Shown here one piece after another: positions 17,061 to 27,703 of a stretch of DNA of 64,000 nucleotides. The stretch spans positions 355,045-419,044 of the forward strand of contig NZ_BMVR01000009.1 in the NCBI RefSeq assembly GCF_014650815.1, read 5' to 3'. The notes beneath the pieces are model-generated. The model had not been told where the DNA came from. It was given only the letters and a program-made list of their open reading frames with translations, and ran no database searches. Made by a program: the position numbers and the translations under genes. Numbering within the stretch: the stretch's first letter is position 1; every line of letters starts with the position of its first letter. The DNA comes from Streptomyces flavofungini. Lineage in GTDB: Bacteria; Actinomycetota; Actinomycetes; Streptomycetales; Streptomycetaceae.

Positions 17061-17240
17061 ATGGACTACGTCTCCGCGCTCGTGCCCCCCGTAGTGATGG
17101 CCGTGTTCTTCGTCGGCCTCATCGTGACGATCGTCAAGACCCAGGGCGGCGCCAACAAGGCCAAGGAGGACGCCGCCGTCGACGCGGCGATCGCCCGCAC
17201 CGAGGCCGTCCGGCAGACCACCAAGACCAGCGACGCCTGA
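17061..17240 (+). CDS. 59-residue single-pass membrane protein
   Basis: One N-terminal transmembrane helix (VSALVPPVVMAVFFVGLIVTIV, residues 4-25) is followed by a charged cytoplasmic tail (KTQGGANKAKEDAAVDAAIART). TACGCT at 17049-17054, seven bases before the ATG, indicates its own leaderless promoter. A strong terminator lies 51 bases downstream. Small proteins of this shape are common in streptomycetes and the function is unknown. Confidence 0.75.
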   Translation: MDYVSALVPPVVMAVFFVGLIVTIVKTQGGANKAKEDAAVDAAIARTEAVRQTTKTSDA

Positions 17241-17291
17241 GCGGTACGCCTCCCGGCCGCCCCGGGCGGGGCCTGCCGACCCGCCGGCTCC

Positions 17292-17326
17292 GGCGTACGA
17301 CTCCCACCGAGTCGTACGCCCTTTTT
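17292..17326 (+). terminator. Intrinsic terminator
   Basis: GGCGTACGACTC (17292-17303), loop CCACC, GAGTCGTACGCC (17309-17320): a perfect 12-bp stem followed by CTTTTTGTT. It ends the small-gene cluster before the BlaI-like gene. Confidence 0.93.
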
Positions 17327-17393
17327 GTTGCGGAAATGACCGATATGCCACGTCCATCACGCCATTACTGACCTCGCCCACTATTGTTCAGCT

Positions 17394-17897
17394 GTGCCTC
17401 GCCCCTTGGGAGAACTCGAAGACGCAGTGATGACGCGGGTGTGGAAGTGGAACCGCCCCGTGACCGTTCGAGAAGTCCTGGAAGACCTTCAGCAGGAACG
17501 GTCCATCGCGTACACGACGGTCATGACCGTTTTGGACAATCTTCATCAGAAGGGCTGGGTGCGCCGCGAAGCGGAAGGCCGGGCCTATCGATATGAGGCG
17601 GTCTCCACGCGCGCCGCGTATGCCGCCGCACTGATGAACGACGCCTGGTCGCAGAGTGACAACCCGGCGGCGGCTCTCGTCGCGTTCTTCGGCATGATGT
17701 CGCCACCGCAGCGGGAAGCGCTCAGCGACGCCGTTCGCATGGTGGAAGGCGACACGGTTCGCCGCGAAGACGAAGCGGATCGCAGGGCCGAAGCCGAAGC
17801 CGAAGCGGATCGCAAGGCCGAAGCCGAAGCCGCGGCCGAACGCGGGGCGGAAGGACCGGAGAACCCCGGCGGCCCCGAGCCCGGGCCCGAACGATAG
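17394..17897 (+). CDS. BlaI/MecI-family transcriptional repressor
   Basis: A 167-residue protein whose N-terminal 75 residues match the BlaI/MecI/CopY winged helix (LGELEDAVMTRVWKWNRPVTVREVLEDL, then YTTVMTVLDNLHQKGWVRRE). Classical members dimerise and are cleaved by a BlaR/MecR sensor protease; none is present here. The last 50 residues are an unusual charged Ala/Glu/Arg repeat (EAEAEADRKAEAEA), probably helical. GTG 17394 follows TATTGT (17382-17387), so translation is probably leaderless. Confidence 0.88.
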   Translation: MPRPLGELEDAVMTRVWKWNRPVTVREVLEDLQQERSIAYTTVMTVLDNLHQKGWVRREAEGRAYRYEAVSTRAAYAAALMNDAWSQSDNPAAALVAFFGMMSPPQREALSDAVRMVEGDTVRREDEADRRAEAEAEADRKAEAEAAAERGAEGPENPGGPEPGPER

Positions 17898-17906
17898 CGT
17901 CCGCTC

Positions 17907-18500
17907 ATGCCAGCTCAGCCCGACGAACTCCCCCCGGCGCCCGGCGAACTCGGGGCGCACGGCACGCTCCCGGCAAATGCGGTCTCCGTGCGCAGGGCCC
18001 GCACCGCCGATGTGCCCGCCGTCCGGGACCTGCTGGACTCGTACGTCCGCCGGGCCGTCCTGCTCGACAAAGCGACCGTCACACTTTACGAGGACATCCA
18101 GGAGTTCTGGGTCGCGGAACGCGCGGACGGCAACGGCAATGAGGCGACGGTGGTCGGCTGCGGCGCGTTGCACGTGATGTGGGAAGACCTGGCCGAAGTA
18201 CGCACACTCGCGGTGAATCCACAGGTCAAGGGCGCGGGCGTGGGTCATCAGTTGCTCGGAAAGCTGCTTGAGACCGCTCGTTGGCTCGGTGTCCGGCGGG
18301 TATTCTGCCTCACCTTCGAAGTCGACTTCTTCGCCAAGCACGGCTTCGTGGAGATCGGCGAGACGCCCGTCGATACCGTCGACACAGATGTCTACAGCGA
18401 GCTGCTGCGTTCCTATGACGAGGGCGTCGCCGAGTTCCTCGGCCTCGAACGAGTGAAACCGAACACCTTGGGCAACAGCCGGATGCTTCTGCATCTGTGA
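17907..18500 (+). CDS. GNAT amino-acid N-acetyltransferase (short ArgA type)
   Basis: A 197-residue GNAT enzyme with N-terminal VRRARTADVPAVRDLL and acetyl-CoA motif A in VRTLAVNPQVKGAGVGHQLLGKLLETAR. The FCLTFEVDFFAKHGFVEI segment is typical of the short actinobacterial N-acetylglutamate synthases of the Mycobacterium Rv2747 type. Its reaction would be acetylation of glutamate, the first step of arginine synthesis. The first 25 residues look disordered. It starts nine bases after the BlaI-like stop, so co-transcription is likely. Assignment as ArgA rests on resemblance. Confidence 0.8.
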   Translation: MPAQPDELPPAPGELGAHGTLPANAVSVRRARTADVPAVRDLLDSYVRRAVLLDKATVTLYEDIQEFWVAERADGNGNEATVVGCGALHVMWEDLAEVRTLAVNPQVKGAGVGHQLLGKLLETARWLGVRRVFCLTFEVDFFAKHGFVEIGETPVDTVDTDVYSELLRSYDEGVAEFLGLERVKPNTLGNSRMLLHL

Positions 18501-18725
18501 TCGTGACCGAGGTATTCCGGGCAGTCACCTGCCCGGGTTCCCTATGTCCGAAACGCGCATGTTTCCCGGGATCTCGTGCAGCCGGTCTCTCCCAGGGGTT
18601 TGTGTTTTTCCGGGAAAAGCGGTTTGCTTTCCGACGTACTGCAGTGCTGCATATAACAGGGGGCGGCGATTCGGCGGCTCACCCCGCATGGTCCGGCCCT
18701 GAAGTTATCGATGAAAGGAAATCCG
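18501..18725 (+). promoter_or_regulatory. Locally AT-richer lsr2 leader with promoter
   Basis: This 225-bp region carries T/A-rich runs rare elsewhere in the window (for example TTTGTGTTTTTC near 18600) and a TATAAC -10 box at 18652-18657. AAAGGAA (18714-18720) is the ribosome-binding site for lsr2. Lsr2 prefers AT-rich DNA, so self-binding here is a reasonable inference. Confidence 0.6.
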
Positions 18726-19064
18726 GTGGCACAGAAGGTTCAGGTCCTTCTTGTCGATGACCTCGACGGCGGCGAGGCGGACGAGACCGTGACGTTTGCG
18801 CTGGACGGCAAGTCGTACGAGATCGATCTCACCACCGCCAATGCGGACAAGCTCCGCGGTCTCCTTGAGCCCTACCTCAAGGGCGGGCGTCGCACCGGCG
18901 GCCGTGCCAGCGGCCGTGGCAAGGCGCGCGCCGCTGCCGTGGGCGGCGGCAACCAGGACACGGCGGCGATCCGCGCCTGGGCGAAGGACAACGGCTTCGA
19001 GGTCAACGACCGCGGCCGCGTCCCCGCGTCCATCCGCGAGGCCTACGACAAGGCCAACGGCTGA
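18726..19064 (+). CDS. lsr2: Lsr2 nucleoid-associated silencing protein
   Basis: A 112-residue Lsr2. The N-terminal dimerisation domain reads VAQKVQVLLVDDLDGGEADETVTFALDGKSYEIDL with the acidic/beta pattern of the family. A basic linker follows (RRTGGRASGRGKARA), then the C-terminal DNA-binding domain with IRAWAKDNGFEVNDRGRVP, where RGR is the AT-hook-like minor-groove motif. It silences AT-rich, often horizontally acquired DNA. GTG 18726 was chosen because AAAGGAA is six bases upstream. Its last 22 bases overlap the convergent gene. Confidence 0.95.
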   Translation: MAQKVQVLLVDDLDGGEADETVTFALDGKSYEIDLTTANADKLRGLLEPYLKGGRRTGGRASGRGKARAAAVGGGNQDTAAIRAWAKDNGFEVNDRGRVPASIREAYDKANG

Positions 19065-19681
19065 CTGCTCGGACGCCGCAGCCGGACCCGGTGGCACTCT
19101 GTGGCCGCCGTGTCCACGAGCCGCACGAGGTCGGAGCCCGCGGCGGAGCCGGAATGGGGGTCGGTTCCGCTGCCGTCCGCGGCCAGGACCGCGCACGGCG
19201 CCAGGGCGGGCAGCGCCGTCAGTGACGGCAGTGTTCTCTCCACCTCGTGGCCGGGCTCGGGGGGCCGCAGCCAGACGGCGGCCCCCGGCGGACCGAGCAC
19301 GCCGGGCGGGGTGGGCGCGTCGACGAGACCGCCCGCGCCGATCGCCCTGAGGTCCAGGGGAATGTCTCCCCATTCCAGCCAGTCGAGCAGCCCCGGCAGC
19401 TCGTCCGCGCTGCCCGCGGCCACGAAGAGCCGCATCGTCTCCCCGTGCCGGGCCACGGGCGCCCTCGGGCCGAGGTGCCGCAGCGCGGCGAAACCCGCCT
19501 GAGCGGGCATTTCCAGTACGTCGAAACGCAGCCCCGTGACGAGCCGGACGTCCGGCCCGGGAGCCACGGCCCAGCCGAGCCCGTTCTCGTACCAGCACCG
19601 CACCGCGGCCGGATCCCAGGGACCGGCCGCCGCCGCGCGCGACTCGATCGGCGGCCTGGGGTGAGGAACGCTGAGAGCCAT
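19043..19681 (-). CDS. SCO3374-like protein resembling a prim-pol N-terminal domain
   Basis: A 212-residue protein. The stretch from WYENGLGWAVAPG through FDVLEMPAQAGFAALRHL, MRLFVAAGS and LEWGDIPLDLRAIGAGGLVDAPTP resembles the N-terminal domain of actinobacterial bifunctional DNA primase/polymerases (prim-pol fold). It is short and lacks a helicase or C-terminal primase portion, and catalytic acidic residues are not clearly retained. It could be a degenerate or regulatory derivative. It converges on lsr2 with a 22-bp overlap and is divergent from the clpC leader. ATG 19681 is the best start. Confidence 0.7.
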   Translation of the reverse strand: MALSVPHPRPPIESRAAAAGPWDPAAVRCWYENGLGWAVAPGPDVRLVTGLRFDVLEMPAQAGFAALRHLGPRAPVARHGETMRLFVAAGSADELPGLLDWLEWGDIPLDLRAIGAGGLVDAPTPPGVLGPPGAAVWLRPPEPGHEVERTLPSLTALPALAPCAVLAADGSGTDPHSGSAAGSDLVRLVDTAATECHRVRLRRPSSQPLALS

Positions 19682-19774
19682 GTTCGGAGCAACAGCACGG
19701 GGCACACTGGAGTTACGGCTCGTGTCACGCTGGGTACCGCCACGACTGCGTACGGTGGCCGGAAAGGGGGCGTG

Positions 19775-19870
19775 ATGGCGTACTCCGCAGCGCAAGGGTG
19801 TTCGCCCGTAGCGGAGGGAACCGGTGCGCGCTGCATGGAGTGTCAGTGCATACGGGTAAGACATCCCTAG
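19775..19870 (+). CDS. Possible 31-residue Cys-containing small protein upstream of clpC
   Basis: A short frame MAYSAAQGCSPV... to RVRHP, with four cysteines including a CMECQC cluster. A good ribosome-binding site (AAAGGGGG, about 19763-19770) precedes the ATG and TACGGT at 19751-19756 could be a -10 box. It lies in the 465-bp gap before clpC. It may be a real small metal- or redox-active peptide, a leader ORF, or chance. Confidence 0.4.
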   Translation: MAYSAAQGCSPVAEGTGARCMECQCIRVRHP

Positions 19871-19905
19871 TGGGGAGGGGCGACACGCAGCGTTCAGGCG
19901 TCTCA

Positions 19906-19923
19906 CGTTCGCCAACGGCGTAC
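19906..19923 (+). promoter_or_regulatory. ClgR-type operator upstream of clpC
   Basis: CGCCAACGGCG at 19910-19920 fits the CGCYNANRGCG core of the actinobacterial ClgR box, and the flanks match all but one position of the longer consensus. ClgR activates clp and lon genes in Streptomyces. The site lies 224 bp before the clpC ATG; the rest of the region down to 20146 includes a GTCCCcGC..GCGGGAC dyad near 20065-20085. Confidence 0.65.
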
Positions 19924-20146
19924 TGATGGCGAGGGTAACTGCTTGGCCTGCGGGAACATCGTCTCGCACCATCAGGTTGGAGCATGTGTCGGCGTATGAG
20001 TCAGGAACCGTTCCCTACCGTAGTGAGGGTGATCCGACCGGTGTCGGCAGTTGGAATGAGCGGTCCCCGCTTGCGGGACTAAGCTGCGGAAGGACAGGGA
20101 GGGGAGCGTCCCCTTACTGCCTGACCGCTCTGAGGAGCGATTAACG

Positions 20147-22669
<2,523 letters not shown>

Positions 22670-22690
22670 CTCTTCGCGGAGCGCGCCACA

Positions 22691-22734
22691 GGGGCTGCCC
22701 CGGACCGTGGAACCGGTCCGGGGCAGCCCCTTTT
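22691..22734 (+). terminator. Intrinsic terminator after clpC
   Basis: A perfect 16-bp stem, 22691-22706 with 22715-22730, an 8-base loop and TTTT at 22731-22734, starting 22 bases after the clpC stop. Confidence 0.93.
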
Positions 22735-22895
22735 GCCATGCGTCCACGGGGTTCGCACGGAGTTTCCACGCGGGTTCCCACGGTCCGGCGTTTCCCGGCG
22801 GCGGGCGAACTCGTTGGGCCCCAAGGGCGCGCTCCCGAAGGGCCCCAACGGGTGCGATCCCCAGCCCCCCACGGCCCGATGAACGGAGACGCCCT

Positions 22896-24356
22896 GTGCG
22901 CATGACCGACCTCCAGCGCTGCGAGGTACGCCCCGGACGGCTCGTCGAGTGGACGCTCGACCCGGCGACGGTCGACAGGGCGGCCGACCTGCCGGACGAC
23001 TCCCGGCCACCGGCCTACGTCCAGGAGTCCCACCTCCGGACGGCGCGGACCGTGCGCGAGGGCGGCCTGTTCGTGCCGACCTGGCTCGGTACGGCCTTCG
23101 ACATTCCGGGCGCCGTCGATCTCGACGTACTGCAGGAAGCGCTGCGGAATTGGACGCTCCGGCATGAGACGCTGCGCAGCGGATTCCGCTGGGCCGGTGA
23201 CGAAATGCGCCGGTTCACGTTCGACGCCGACGCGGTGTCGCTGCGGCGCGAAGTCGTCGGCGACTTCCCCGACGCGGAAGAACTCGTGCAGCGGCTCCAG
23301 GATCGCTTCGACGCCGTCGCGGACGCGCTGAACTGGCCGAACTTCCTCTATACGGCAGTGGTGCGGCAGGACTGCACGAGCGTGTACCTGGCGTTCGACC
23401 ACAGCAATGTCGACTCGTACTCCATCCAGCGGATCCCCGCCGAGATCCATGAGCTTTACGCGGCGGGGTTGGAAGGCCGCACGGTGGCGCGGACGCCGAT
23501 CAGCAGTTACATCGACTTCTGCGAGAGCGAGCGCGCGGATGCGGACCGTATCGACGGAACGCACGCGATCGTCGACCGCTGGCGGGAATTCATCAAACGG
23601 TGCGGCGGAAAGCTCCCGGAATTCCCCGTCGATCCCGGACTCGATCCCGCCGCGGGGATGCCCACGCAGAAACTCCTGCAGGAGAAGCTGGTCGACGCGG
23701 ACGACGCCGCCGCGTTCGAGGCGTACTGCCGTCCCTTCGGCGGGACCCTCGTCGGTGTGCTGGCCGCCACGAGCCTCATCGCCCACGAGATCAGCGGGCA
23801 GCCCGTCTACCGCACGATCGTGCCGTTCCACACCCGTGTGAAGTCGCAGTGGCTGGACTCCGTGGGGTGGTACGTCGGCGGCGCGCCGATCGAGGTGCCC
23901 GCGGCGCGGGCACCCGACTTCGAGAGCGCCCTGCACTGCGTGCGCGGCGAGCTGCGGGCCAACCGGTCACTGGCGCGGATGCCCATCGCCCGGGTGCTGC
24001 GCCTGCTCGGCTCGGAGTTCCAGGCGACCTCGTCCGACCTGTACTCGATCGTCTCGTTCGTCGACGCCCGCGGCATCGTCGGCTCCGATCGCTGGGCCGA
24101 GCTGAAGGCGTACGGCCTGGTCCGGGTCTCGTACGGGGACAAGGCGTGCCACTGGGTCAACCGGCTCCATGAGGGCCTGCAGTTCGCGGGCCGCTACCCG
24201 GACACCGACGTCGCGGCCAAGAACATGCGGCTGTACGTCGAGCGGCTGCGCGCCACCATCGTCTCCGTGGCCCGCCAGGGCGCGCCCGCGTGCCTCGGTG
24301 GCGGCTCGACGGTGCCCCGTCCCCGCCGCGTCGACGCCGTGTCCGTCGAAACGTAG
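22896..24356 (+). CDS. Stand-alone condensation-domain/acyltransferase-like protein
   Basis: A 486-residue protein of the condensation/chloramphenicol acetyltransferase-like superfamily. The N-terminal half reads DVLQEALRNWTLRHETLRSGFRW. The active-site motif appears as DHSNVDSYS, matching (H)HxxxDG with Asp for the first His and Ser for Gly. The C-terminal half has VPFHTRVKSQWLDSVGWYVGGAPIEV, the lid/bridging segment of condensation domains. No adenylation or carrier domain is nearby, so it may act like a PapA-type acyltransferase. GTG 22896 follows GGAG at 22885-22888. An imperfect inverted repeat at 22812-22850 lies in its leader. Confidence 0.8.
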   Translation: MRMTDLQRCEVRPGRLVEWTLDPATVDRAADLPDDSRPPAYVQESHLRTARTVREGGLFVPTWLGTAFDIPGAVDLDVLQEALRNWTLRHETLRSGFRWAGDEMRRFTFDADAVSLRREVVGDFPDAEELVQRLQDRFDAVADALNWPNFLYTAVVRQDCTSVYLAFDHSNVDSYSIQRIPAEIHELYAAGLEGRTVARTPISSYIDFCESERADADRIDGTHAIVDRWREFIKRCGGKLPEFPVDPGLDPAAGMPTQKLLQEKLVDADDAAAFEAYCRPFGGTLVGVLAATSLIAHEISGQPVYRTIVPFHTRVKSQWLDSVGWYVGGAPIEVPAARAPDFESALHCVRGELRANRSLARMPIARVLRLLGSEFQATSSDLYSIVSFVDARGIVGSDRWAELKAYGLVRVSYGDKACHWVNRLHEGLQFAGRYPDTDVAAKNMRLYVERLRATIVSVARQGAPACLGGGSTVPRPRRVDAVSVET

Positions 24357-24419
24357 GAAGTCCAGCTTCGGGGCGGGGTCGGGTGGGGCGGGAGTTCGGG
24401 TCCGCGTCGGTCGCCCGGG

Positions 24420-27299
24420 TCAGTAGGCCGCCACCGTGAAGCGGGTGGGCAGCGATCCGGTGTGCCCCCGAGGGGCGGGGACGAACAGCTCCTCAAGGCG
24501 GGGGCAGAGCGCCGGGATCCCCGCCGCGTCGACCGGCTCCTTGCCCGGCGTGCCCACGTCGCTCAGGACGAGCTGCGTGATGCTGGGCAGGGACAGCCCG
24601 GGAGGTATCCGGGCGAGGCTGTCGATGTGCACGGTCAGCGCGCGGAGGTGGTCGAGGGAGGTGAGGCTCTGCCAGTCCGTGGCCGAGCCGGGGAACCCTC
24701 CGTAGGGGAAGCGCAGTTCGGTCAGCGTGCGCAGCGCATGCTGCGCCTTCGGTTCGAGGTCCCCGGGCGGAAACGCGAGCATCAAGTACGTCGGTGCGCA
24801 CGCCACGAGCAGACGGGACGCGGCCTCCGGAGACACCGAATCGTGGATCTCCAGGAGCCGGGGGCGCAGGCCGAGCCTGAAGAGCTCTTCGACCTGCTCG
24901 TCCGTGCGGAGCGTGAAGTGCGTCCTGCCGTCGTCGAGTTTGCCGATCACCCCGTCCGCGTAGGACCGGCAGTCGAAGCGGTTCCAGCTCCACATCAGCT
25001 GCCTGCGTACGTTCAGGGAGGCGTGGTCCGCGTACCTCGTGAGCAGCGGGATCGCCGCGTCCGAGCGGATGTGGGTCGCCGCGATGGTCAGGTGGCGGGC
25101 TTCCTCGTCGCTCAGCCCGTCGAGGCCCGGCAGCAGATCCAGCACGATCGGCCCCACCGCCCCCAACTCCCGCGCGTCCCACGGCGTACGCGGCGGAATC
25201 AGCTCAGCCGTCCGCCGCTCCACCTTCGCCCGCACCTCGGGCGCCAGCTCCGCCGCATGCTCCAAGCAGGCCGCGGCCAGCAGATGCGCCCGCTTGCGGG
25301 CCGACTCGTCCGCCTGCCGGTCGCCGTACGCGAGCACGTCCCCCAGCAGCTCCGCCCGTTCCCGTGGCCGCGCCTGTGCCACCGCCATCCGGATGACGTC
25401 CTCCCACTGGTCGTCCGCCGCGTGCCCGGCCAGCACCCCGAAGTCGCCCTCGTCCACCGCCGCCCGCGCGCCCAGGAAGTCCTGGAACGTCCGGTGCACG
25501 AACTCGACCGTCCCGGGCCCGGGTTCACGGAGGAGGCCGCTGCGGTGGAGGAAGTGGGTGTAGACGGCGGCGGCGTCGCCGAGGGCCGCAAGCTCCGGTA
25601 CGGCGGGGAGCGCGTCGCCGATGAGGGACTCGGCGCGCGTGCGGTCCATCTCCGTGCGGCCGTTGCGGATCAGCCAGTAGGCGAGGCGCTGGAGGAGCTG
25701 GAGCTGGGGCTCCTCGCGGAGTTCGGGGACGGCCATGTGGCGTTCGCGGTCGCGGCGGATGAGGAGCATGGACAGGGCGGCCGTGTAGAGGTCCTTGCGG
25801 CCGAGCGGCAGGAAGCCCCGGCGGTCGCGGTGCAGGGCACAGACCAGGCCGCACATCAGCGGGTTGGTGGCGAGCAGGCCCAGGTCGGGCTTGGTCCGCA
25901 CGGCTTCGAGGAGCTGGGCCTCGTACGCGCGGAGGGCCAGGTCCTCGTCCGGGGCGCCCGTCGCCGCAGCCGTGTGCCAGCGCCGGATGAACGCCGTCAC
26001 GTCCGCCCCGCTCATCGGCGCCAGCGTCAGCTCGGTGAAGTCGTCGTCGGTGAGCCAGTCCTCCCGTACGGCGGAGGGCCGGGACGTCACCAGCCAGCGG
26101 TTGCCGGGGTAGGCCTCGATCAGGTCGGAGAGCCACGCGCGCGTGCGGGCGCGTTCGGCGTCGGGGACCTCGTCGATGCCGTCGACCAGGACCAGCGCGC
26201 GGGCCGCCGTCAGGACGCGGGCCTCCCAGCCGTCGGGCTGCGTGCCCGCGAGGGGGGAGCCGACGGCGGACAGGAAGTCCATGGGGGCGGGGAGGCGCTC
26301 GCCGTGGCGGGTGAGGGTGCGCAGGGGGAGGACGTAGGGGATGCGGTCGTGGAGGTACGCCATGCGCCCGTCGTCGGGGTCCGCGTCCGGGGCCGTGTCC
26401 GCGGCCTGGCGGGCCGCCGACACCGCGAGCCACTGGATCAGCGTGGTCTTTCCCGAGCCCGCCTCGCCGCGCAGGAGCACCCGGTCGTGGGTGGCGAGGG
26501 CCTCGTCGGCGGGGCGGGGCGTCGGGTCGAGGTGGGCCTCGAAGACCTGCCGCCAGTCGTCGCCGATCTGGACGTCGCCCAGGTGCCGCCCGCGCTCGGT
26601 CGCTGTCAGGCTCAGGTAGGCCGCGTCCAGGGGCCACTTCCCGGGCGAGTTCGCGAGGTCGATGCCGAAGATCGTGAGCTTGCCGTGCTTCTTCGCGATG
26701 TACGCGAGGTACCGCTGCTCGAACGCCACGTCCCGCGCGCCCGGGAGCGGGTCCCGCGCGATCAGCTCGTCAACTTTGGCTATCAGTTCCGCCTGGCGGC
26801 GGCTCTGCTCGACGAGGGTGTGGGCGACGAAGGTCGACCGCTGGGTGAAGAAGTTCAGGATGTGCAGGCAGGCCGTGTCGAGGAGGCGGTGGTACAGGTG
26901 CGTGGCGTCCGCCGAGAGGTCCCGCGTCGCGTCCCCGCCCGCCCGGTGCAGCCTCACCGCCAGCTCCTGGTGGCCCAGGGACACCGCCTCCACGTCGGTG
27001 AGCGTGAGGGCGCCGAGGGCGAGCAGCGTGTCGGTCAGCGCGTGGCCGACGGCTTCGTCCTCGTCCTGGGGGAGGGGGCGCTCGCCGGTGCGCACGGCCT
27101 GGCGGACCAGCTCGGTGACGAGGCGGCGTACGTCCCGCTCGGCCAGCTCGCGCCGCTCGCCCCGGAAGGACACCAGGGAGTCGATGCGTACGGGTCGCTC
27201 CACCAGGCCCGCACCCGGACCCGGCCGTACGAAGAGCTTCCTGATCAGCGGGGTGACGACACCGGACGCGAGACGGACGCCAATGGCCGCGGGATCCAT
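24420..27299 (-). CDS. NACHT-domain NTPase
   Basis: A 959-residue STAND NTPase. The N-terminal helical region (residues 1-260) resembles the NACHT N-terminal helical domains of actinobacteria (FEQRYLAYIAKKHGKLTIFGIDL). The NACHT domain has Walker A GEAGSGKT (278-285), Walker B with the NACHT-type ALVLVDGIDE (368-377) and LVTSRP (403-408). Then come a helical winged region, HEAT-like helices, and a C-terminal leucine-patterned segment (about 850-959; LDHLRALTVHIDSLARIPPGLSLPSITQLVLSDV). Bacterial NACHT proteins include known antiphage sensors. No effector domain is obvious, so signalling or defence cannot be told apart. Confidence 0.85.
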   Translation of the reverse strand: MDPAAIGVRLASGVVTPLIRKLFVRPGPGAGLVERPVRIDSLVSFRGERRELAERDVRRLVTELVRQAVRTGERPLPQDEDEAVGHALTDTLLALGALTLTDVEAVSLGHQELAVRLHRAGGDATRDLSADATHLYHRLLDTACLHILNFFTQRSTFVAHTLVEQSRRQAELIAKVDELIARDPLPGARDVAFEQRYLAYIAKKHGKLTIFGIDLANSPGKWPLDAAYLSLTATERGRHLGDVQIGDDWRQVFEAHLDPTPRPADEALATHDRVLLRGEAGSGKTTLIQWLAVSAARQAADTAPDADPDDGRMAYLHDRIPYVLPLRTLTRHGERLPAPMDFLSAVGSPLAGTQPDGWEARVLTAARALVLVDGIDEVPDAERARTRAWLSDLIEAYPGNRWLVTSRPSAVREDWLTDDDFTELTLAPMSGADVTAFIRRWHTAAATGAPDEDLALRAYEAQLLEAVRTKPDLGLLATNPLMCGLVCALHRDRRGFLPLGRKDLYTAALSMLLIRRDRERHMAVPELREEPQLQLLQRLAYWLIRNGRTEMDRTRAESLIGDALPAVPELAALGDAAAVYTHFLHRSGLLREPGPGTVEFVHRTFQDFLGARAAVDEGDFGVLAGHAADDQWEDVIRMAVAQARPRERAELLGDVLAYGDRQADESARKRAHLLAAACLEHAAELAPEVRAKVERRTAELIPPRTPWDARELGAVGPIVLDLLPGLDGLSDEEARHLTIAATHIRSDAAIPLLTRYADHASLNVRRQLMWSWNRFDCRSYADGVIGKLDDGRTHFTLRTDEQVEELFRLGLRPRLLEIHDSVSPEAASRLLVACAPTYLMLAFPPGDLEPKAQHALRTLTELRFPYGGFPGSATDWQSLTSLDHLRALTVHIDSLARIPPGLSLPSITQLVLSDVGTPGKEPVDAAGIPALCPRLEELFVPAPRGHTGSLPTRFTVAAY

Positions 27300-27539
27300 G
27301 GTCGAGAGCGTAGTGGGCGTCACATCCGAGGGTGGTGGATCTTGCCGTCCGGTGACATGACGCACAGGGCATACATCACATACGAGGCGGATTAGTGGTG
27401 CTTTTCGGCCGCCCGGACGGGACTTTCGGCCTGGAACCGGCGGCTTCGGGCGCCGTCACGGGTGGGCCCGGGTACGGCCGCCGCTAGTAGAGGGGCGTTT
27501 TGGGGGCGGGGCGGGGTGGGGGTTACCAAGGGATGGCCG

Positions 27540-27575
27540 TCCGGCATGCGCAGTCCGCGTGCCGGATTCCCTTTT
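27540..27575 (+). terminator. Terminator hairpin in the leader of the M23 peptidase gene
   Basis: TCCGGCATGCG (27540-27550), loop CAGTC, CGCGTGCCGGA (27556-27566) with one G-T pair, then TTCCCTTTTG. It lies 129 bases upstream of the peptidase start and downstream of no other plus-strand gene, so it either attenuates the peptidase mRNA or ends an unrecognised short transcript arising in 27300-27540. Confidence 0.7.
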
Positions 27576-27622
27576 GCCCGCAGCACCCCGTAGTACCCCG
27601 CACCACCCCGCAGCACCTGTGT

Positions 27623-27674
27623 GACCCGCACACCCCGTGCGGCTCGTACGCCCCGTGCGACCCGCACACCCCGT
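27623..27674 (+). repeat. 16-bp direct repeats in the M23 peptidase leader
   Basis: GACCCGCACACCCCGT occurs at 27623-27638 and again, identically, at 27659-27674. Between and before them are further CCCCG(C/T)A(C/G) iterations from about 27580. The DNA is C-rich and could form an unstructured leader stretch. Confidence 0.75.
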
Positions 27675-27703
27675 CCCCGCTGCCTTGCCCCGGAGGTTCC
27701 CCC

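Noticed and set aside
24420..27299. Classifying the NACHT protein as an Avs-type defence protein with a nuclease effector
   Set aside because: No nuclease, protease or TIR motif is seen at the N-terminus, so only the NACHT/STAND level is supported.
27300..27700. c-di-AMP (ydaO) riboswitch before the M23 peptidase
   Set aside because: The conserved ydaO core sequences, as I know them, are not visible; only a terminator hairpin and C-rich repeats are.
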